Made by a program: the position numbers and the translations under genes. The notes beneath the pieces are model-generated. The model did no database searches. It saw only the letters and a list, made by a program, of their open reading frames with translations, and was not told where the DNA came from. This document shows, piece by piece, positions 5,173 to 5,204 of a DNA stretch of 5,204 nucleotides (within the stretch, counting starts at the first letter, position 1; each line of letters begins with the position of its first letter). The stretch is from an uncultured Clostridia bacterium (GTDB lineage: Bacteria > Bacillota > Clostridia > Oscillospirales > CAG-272). Location of the stretch: assembly GCA_946055715.1 (NCBI GenBank), contig CAMGGT010000086.1, positions 1 through 5,204 on the forward strand, written 5' to 3'.

Positions 5173-5204
5173 GTGCTGGATCTGGATATTGAACAGTTTT
5201 GGCG
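5173..5204 (+). CDS. Start of a downstream gene, truncated by window edge
   Basis: After the hprK stop, GTG at 5173 opens a frame reading (M)LDLDIEQFW to the window edge. GAGGTGA (5161-5167), an excellent ribosome binding site that includes the hprK stop codon, lies five bases upstream. An earlier in-frame GTG at 5164 overlaps the hprK stop but has a poorer site. Only about ten residues are visible, too few to name the product. Spacing implies co-transcription with hprK. Confidence 0.6.
   Translation, partial: MLDLDIEQFW

Overview
The window is GC-rich, with strong AGGAGG-type ribosome binding sites. It carries an HPr kinase/phosphorylase gene, a transketolase split into two genes, and a lipoprotein of the foldase type. 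Together these point to a Firmicute, most likely a GC-rich member of the Clostridia (Oscillospiraceae/Ruminococcaceae type). That placement is inference from gene content and style; no rRNA or taxonomic marker is present.

Layout, left to right. Bases 1-215 hold no gene. They contain a hairpin-forming repeat cut by the window edge (1-20) and a strong intrinsic terminator (101-152) that ends the leftward transketolase operon. Bases 1983 down to 216 (minus strand) encode the N-terminal half (279 aa) and then the C-terminal half (311 aa) of a transketolase, overlapping by 8 bases. Bases 1984-2349 are non-coding but rich in signals. They hold a near-consensus promoter (2210-2238) inside a 49-bp nested dyad, a terminator-like hairpin right after the predicted transcript start, a leader of about 220 nt, and paired dyads just upstream of the ribosome binding site. 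Bases 4023 down to 2350 (minus strand) encode a two-gene operon: a 354-aa lipoprotein resembling PrsA/SurA foldases, then a cysteine-rich 198-aa protein of unknown function. Bases 4024-4228 are a divergent promoter region. Rightward, hprK (4229-5167) has a near-consensus promoter. Leftward, the lipoprotein operon has an extended -10 preceded, at exactly 10 bp, by an 18-bp Pho-box-like direct repeat. A further gene starts at about 5173 and runs off the window.

How the genes fit together. HprK phosphorylates HPr at Ser46 and so links sugar flux to catabolite control. Transketolase works in the non-oxidative pentose phosphate pathway. Both belong to central carbon metabolism, but nothing in the sequence shows direct co-regulation. 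The lipoprotein operon appears to have its own envelope- or phosphate-type control by an OmpR/PhoB-family response regulator.

The window contains no mobile element, CRISPR array, tRNA or rRNA that I can see. The most interesting material is regulatory: the Pho-box-like promoter, and the nested dyad with its possible attenuator ahead of the transketolase genes.
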